Assembly: GCA_964569425.1 (NCBI GenBank)
Contig: CAZMVD010000106.1
Coordinates: forward strand, 1 to 15,068
Source: JACQXM01 sp964569425
Lineage (GTDB): Bacteria; Planctomycetota; Phycisphaerae; UBA1845
Direction of reading: 5' to 3'
DNA: 15,068 bases
Shown here: positions 12,124 through 15,068 of the stretch, in pieces
Layout: each line of letters opens with the position of its first letter
How positions within the stretch are numbered: position 1 is the stretch's first letter
Notes under the pieces: model-generated
What the model saw: only the letters and a program-made list of their open reading frames with translations
The model's database searches: none
Told to the model about the DNA's origin: nothing
Position numbers and translations under genes: made by a program

Positions 12124-15068
12124 ATGAGAGCACCGGCCACGCTATACGGATTGGTCGTGGGAGTGTGTCTGTTCACCGGAGGATCGGTGCGCGCCGCGGA
12201 CAAGAACGGCGTTTCACCGCAGACGATCTCTCTGCCCGCGGGGCCGGGCTCGATTCAGGGACTGGGCGAGTCGTTTCAACCGCAGTTCAACAGCGGGAGC
12301 GGATCCCACTCGATACCGATCGTGTTTCCGCAAGGCCCCGCCGGGTTCGGGCCGACCCTGGTGCTGCAATACCACACCGGCAACAGCAACGGCCTGCTGG
12401 GGATTGGATGGAAACTCTCGGGATTGACCATGGTGAGCCGCAACATCGACGGGGGCCTTCCGCTGTACGTCGATGAGGCCAACGGCATTGACGACGACTT
12501 CGATGGGGCGATCGACAATCCTGAGGAGATCGATCGATTCAGCGGTGTGGACCTGGAAGAGCTGTTGCCGGTAAGCGACGGCACGCTGCGCAGCGAGAGC
12601 GAAGGGATTTTCCTGCGCTACGAGCGTACCGCGGCGGGGTGGCAGGCGCGTACCAAGAGCGGCTTGGTGCATGAGTTCGGAACGACCTCATCGGCGCGCA
12701 TTGAGAACGGCAGCCGCGTGTTCGCATGGCTGTTGAGTCGTACGACCGACCTCAACGGCAATCAAATCGAGTTTCGATATGAAGCGGATCCCGATTCTCC
12801 GGGCCAGAAGTATTGCAAGGAAATCCGCTGGGCGGGCAGTTCGGCGTTCTATGCGGCGGTGTTGAGTTATGGCGCGGGGCGTCCTGATGTGCACTCGGAT
12901 TACCGCAGCGGTTTTGAGGTGCGCACCGCGCTGCGGCTGGCGCGCATCGACGTGATTGCCCAGGGCGTGCCCGCATCCCCCGGTGCGCTGGTCGGCGACC
13001 TGAATCAGGACGGTCAGCCCGATGCGCTGGTTCGGCGCTACGAATTGGAGTACCAACCCGGCACACTTCAGTCGCTGTTACACCGTGTGACTCAATTCGG
13101 TTCCGACGGGGTCACGCAACTGCCTGCCGCCACGATGGAGTACACCACCTGGGATCCGCCTCACAACGTTTCCGCCTCGGTGACGCTAAGCGCCGGGGAC
13201 CCGGCCGTGGGGCTGGAATCGGCCAACGTCGAGTTGATCGATTTGAACGGCGACGGCCTTCCCGATCTTCTTCATGCGACCTCCGCTGCCCACCGCGTGC
13301 ATCTGAATCTCGGCATGAATGACGCCGGGCGGCTCGCCTGGGATACGGTCGGCTCGCTCGTCGGCAACGCTCCGAATCTGAACCTGGGGTCGAGTGCGGT
13401 CCATCTGGCTGACCACAGCGCGGATGGCGAATCGGATCTCATTCACAAGGTAAACAGCAGTACGTTTCAGTGTTTTCTTAACAGCGGGCAGGGGAGCTGG
13501 ATGTTGCCCGTGAACTTGCGAAACACCGACAGTTGGCCCCAATGGCCGTTTGAAAATGCCGGAAGCCGCACACTGGACACCGATCACAACCGCTTGAATG
13601 ACATTCTGTTCACGGGCGACAACAGCAACCGCCTGTGGATGATGATGCCCGGCGGCCGCTATGGGAGAGAAGTGTCCTTGCCGGTGCTTTCCGATGGTAC
13701 GCAGGCCTTCCGCTTTGAGGATTCGGGCGCCCGAATCGCCGACGTCAACGGCGATCGGATTTCCGATCTCGCCTGGGTCAAGAGCGACCGCGTCACTTTT
13801 TGGGCCAGTTGCGGACGGGGAAACTTCGACGGCCCCCACGACCTGCCGTTGGACGGCCAGTTGTCCGTCAGTGAGATCAGTCAGGCCGATTTCGCGGACA
13901 TGAATGGTGACGGTCTGGCCGACCTGATCGTGGTTCGTCCGGCCGTGTCGCCCAATGGCATTCACTATCGATTGAACAAGGGGCGCGCGGGATTCGACGC
14001 GCTGCGCACCATCGTGGGGCTGCCGGCGGTTTTCTGCACGGGCACGTCACCCAACGTGGTTTGCGATGCCCGGCGTTGGGCGGACATGAACGGGAACGGG
14101 TCGGTGGATATGCTCATTTCGCACGGGTCCCGTCCTCTGGGGACGCGCGAGCAGTTTCTGGACTTCGTACCCGGCGTTCGCCCGCACCTGCTTCGGCGGT
14201 TCGACAACGGGCTGGGGCTGGTGATGACCATGGACTATGAGCCTTCGGTTGATCAGATGGTGCGGGCGCGCGACGCCGGAAACCCATGGACACGGACCAT
14301 GCCGATATCCGTGCCGGTGGTGTCGAGAATCACCGAGTCCGACAGCCGCGGCAACGAATACACGCGGGAAATGACTTATCGCGATCCACACTACGACCCC
14401 GTCAAGCAGGAATTTCGCGGCTTTGGACAGGCCGAAGTCAGGGAACTCGGCGACGCCTCGGCCCCGACCAAGATCGTGAGATACACGTTTGATACCGGCG
14501 TCGTGGCGGACTGCCGCAAGGGGATGGTGCTTAGTCAGGAAGTGGTGGATGTGGCCGGGGACCGTTTCGAGCGCACGGACAATACCGTGCAGCATCGGAT
14601 TCTGGATACCTCCCCGGACGGCAGGCAACTGTGCTTCGCGTTCAATGAGGCGAGCGACGGCTTTATCTATGAGAAAACGGACACCCCGATTCACATCCGC
14701 TCCGAATATCAATACGACGACTTTGGCAACCTGTTGCACGAGAACAACCTCGGCGTCGTTGGTCAATCAGCGGATGAGGTCCTCGTAGAAAATGAATTCC
14801 TCTATGTGCCCGCCATCTGGTTGATGGATCGCGCGACCCGCTCGACCACGCGCGACGGCTCAGGTACGCGCGTGGCGGAGGACCTTTTCTCCTACGACAG
14901 CCGCGGCAATCTGCTGGAACAGCGTCGCTGGTTGAATACCGAGGACCGCCACATCGTCGCCGTCCGTAACGATTACGATTCATTCGGCAATGTGATTCGC
15001 ACCACGGATGCCAACGATCACAGCCGTTCCATCGCTTACGACGCCCTGCTGAACCGCTATCCGATTTC
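12124..15068 (+). CDS. Secreted SpvB/TcdB-like Tc-toxin TcB-family protein with Rhs/YD repeats (3' partial)
   Basis: 981 complete codons are visible and the frame is open at the right edge. A Sec signal peptide occupies about 1-25 (hydrophobic LYGLVVGVCLFTGG, cleavage near VRA-A). An SpvB domain follows (about 40-345), opening with GSIQGLGESFQPQFNSGSGS and the FGPTLVLQYHTGNSNGLLGIGW core. It carries an unusual acidic GIDDDFDGAIDNPEE insertion (121-135) and a DLNQDGQPD site (292-300). Six FG-GAP/VCBS-type calcium sites begin at D373, D430, D485, D540, D592 and D654, spaced 52-62 residues, as expected for propeller blades. The TcdB mid-domain signature comes next: PHLLRRFDNGLG (687-698), then ARDAGNPW and EFRGFGQAE (763-771). 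YD repeats begin at 862 (YQYDDFGN), 922 (FSYDSRGN) and 949 (NDYDSFGN). In Tc toxins this subunit forms the hollow cocoon that holds the toxic C-terminal part and docks on TcA through its propeller. The Rhs core and any variable toxic tip lie beyond the window. Confidence 0.93.
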   Translation, partial: MRAPATLYGLVVGVCLFTGGSVRAADKNGVSPQTISLPAGPGSIQGLGESFQPQFNSGSGSHSIPIVFPQGPAGFGPTLVLQYHTGNSNGLLGIGWKLSGLTMVSRNIDGGLPLYVDEANGIDDDFDGAIDNPEEIDRFSGVDLEELLPVSDGTLRSESEGIFLRYERTAAGWQARTKSGLVHEFGTTSSARIENGSRVFAWLLSRTTDLNGNQIEFRYEADPDSPGQKYCKEIRWAGSSAFYAAVLSYGAGRPDVHSDYRSGFEVRTALRLARIDVIAQGVPASPGALVGDLNQDGQPDALVRRYELEYQPGTLQSLLHRVTQFGSDGVTQLPAATMEYTTWDPPHNVSASVTLSAGDPAVGLESANVELIDLNGDGLPDLLHATSAAHRVHLNLGMNDAGRLAWDTVGSLVGNAPNLNLGSSAVHLADHSADGESDLIHKVNSSTFQCFLNSGQGSWMLPVNLRNTDSWPQWPFENAGSRTLDTDHNRLNDILFTGDNSNRLWMMMPGGRYGREVSLPVLSDGTQAFRFEDSGARIADVNGDRISDLAWVKSDRVTFWASCGRGNFDGPHDLPLDGQLSVSEISQADFADMNGDGLADLIVVRPAVSPNGIHYRLNKGRAGFDALRTIVGLPAVFCTGTSPNVVCDARRWADMNGNGSVDMLISHGSRPLGTREQFLDFVPGVRPHLLRRFDNGLGLVMTMDYEPSVDQMVRARDAGNPWTRTMPISVPVVSRITESDSRGNEYTREMTYRDPHYDPVKQEFRGFGQAEVRELGDASAPTKIVRYTFDTGVVADCRKGMVLSQEVVDVAGDRFERTDNTVQHRILDTSPDGRQLCFAFNEASDGFIYEKTDTPIHIRSEYQYDDFGNLLHENNLGVVGQSADEVLVENEFLYVPAIWLMDRATRSTTRDGSGTRVAEDLFSYDSRGNLLEQRRWLNTEDRHIVAVRNDYDSFGNVIRTTDANDHSRSIAYDALLNRYPI

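Noticed and set aside
1..15068. CRISPR array, insertion sequence or rRNA genes
   Set aside because: No spaced direct repeats of CRISPR type, no transposase sequence or terminal inverted repeats, and no rRNA segments were seen. The only long tandem repeat encodes the TPR block.

Overview
The window looks like chromosomal DNA from a high-GC bacterium of the Planctomycetota or a close relative in the PVC group. Three things point there: an ECF sigma factor of the large planctomycete-type family paired with a Ser/Thr kinase that carries a membrane helix and tetratricopeptide repeats; repeated DCNxNxxPDxCD calcium-site motifs in a secreted protein; and large secreted proteins with LamG and HAF-type repeats. 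This assignment rests on recalled family distributions, not on a database search.

Layout. Positions 1-117 hold the 3' end of an unidentified + strand gene. A tRNA-Ile(GAT) lies at 313-385. A 171-bp convergent spacer with inverted repeats (386-556) follows. On the minus strand, an ECF sigma factor (3637-4266) and a 1027-residue kinase-TM-TPR protein (557-3640) overlap by 4 bases (GTGA), so they are probably translationally coupled. A 277-bp divergent spacer (4267-4543) separates them from a + strand operon that runs off the right edge. The operon has three genes: a 554-residue secreted protein of unknown function (4544-6208), a giant secreted modular protein of about 1926 residues (6244-12024, whose longest frame starts at 6205 and overlaps the previous stop as ATGA), and a secreted SpvB/TcdB-like Rhs-family protein (12124-beyond 15068).

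The most interesting point is the pairing of the last two genes. The right-hand gene has the full N-terminal order of a Tc-toxin TcB subunit: SpvB domain, six evenly spaced FG-GAP/VCBS calcium repeats, the TcdB mid-domain signature, then YD repeats. The giant protein before it ends with helix, hydrophobic Gly/Ala segment, helix, then an aromatic helix (1558-1586) and a beta-rich tail. That order recalls the pore shaft and TcB-binding end of TcA. Instead of the usual TcA head it has a HAF-repeat propeller, a LamG domain and calcium/cysteine modules. All three operon products appear to have Sec signal peptides. My working hypothesis is a divergent, Sec-secreted Tc-like (ABC toxin) or surface-delivery apparatus, accompanied by a coupled accessory protein and possibly controlled by the divergent sigma/kinase pair. 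The TcB-like call is strong; the TcA-like call is an inference from architecture and needs structure or profile comparison.

The N-terminal part of the giant gene, starting almost exactly after the signal peptide, has much lower third-position GC than its surroundings. This suggests that the exposed domain was acquired or swapped.
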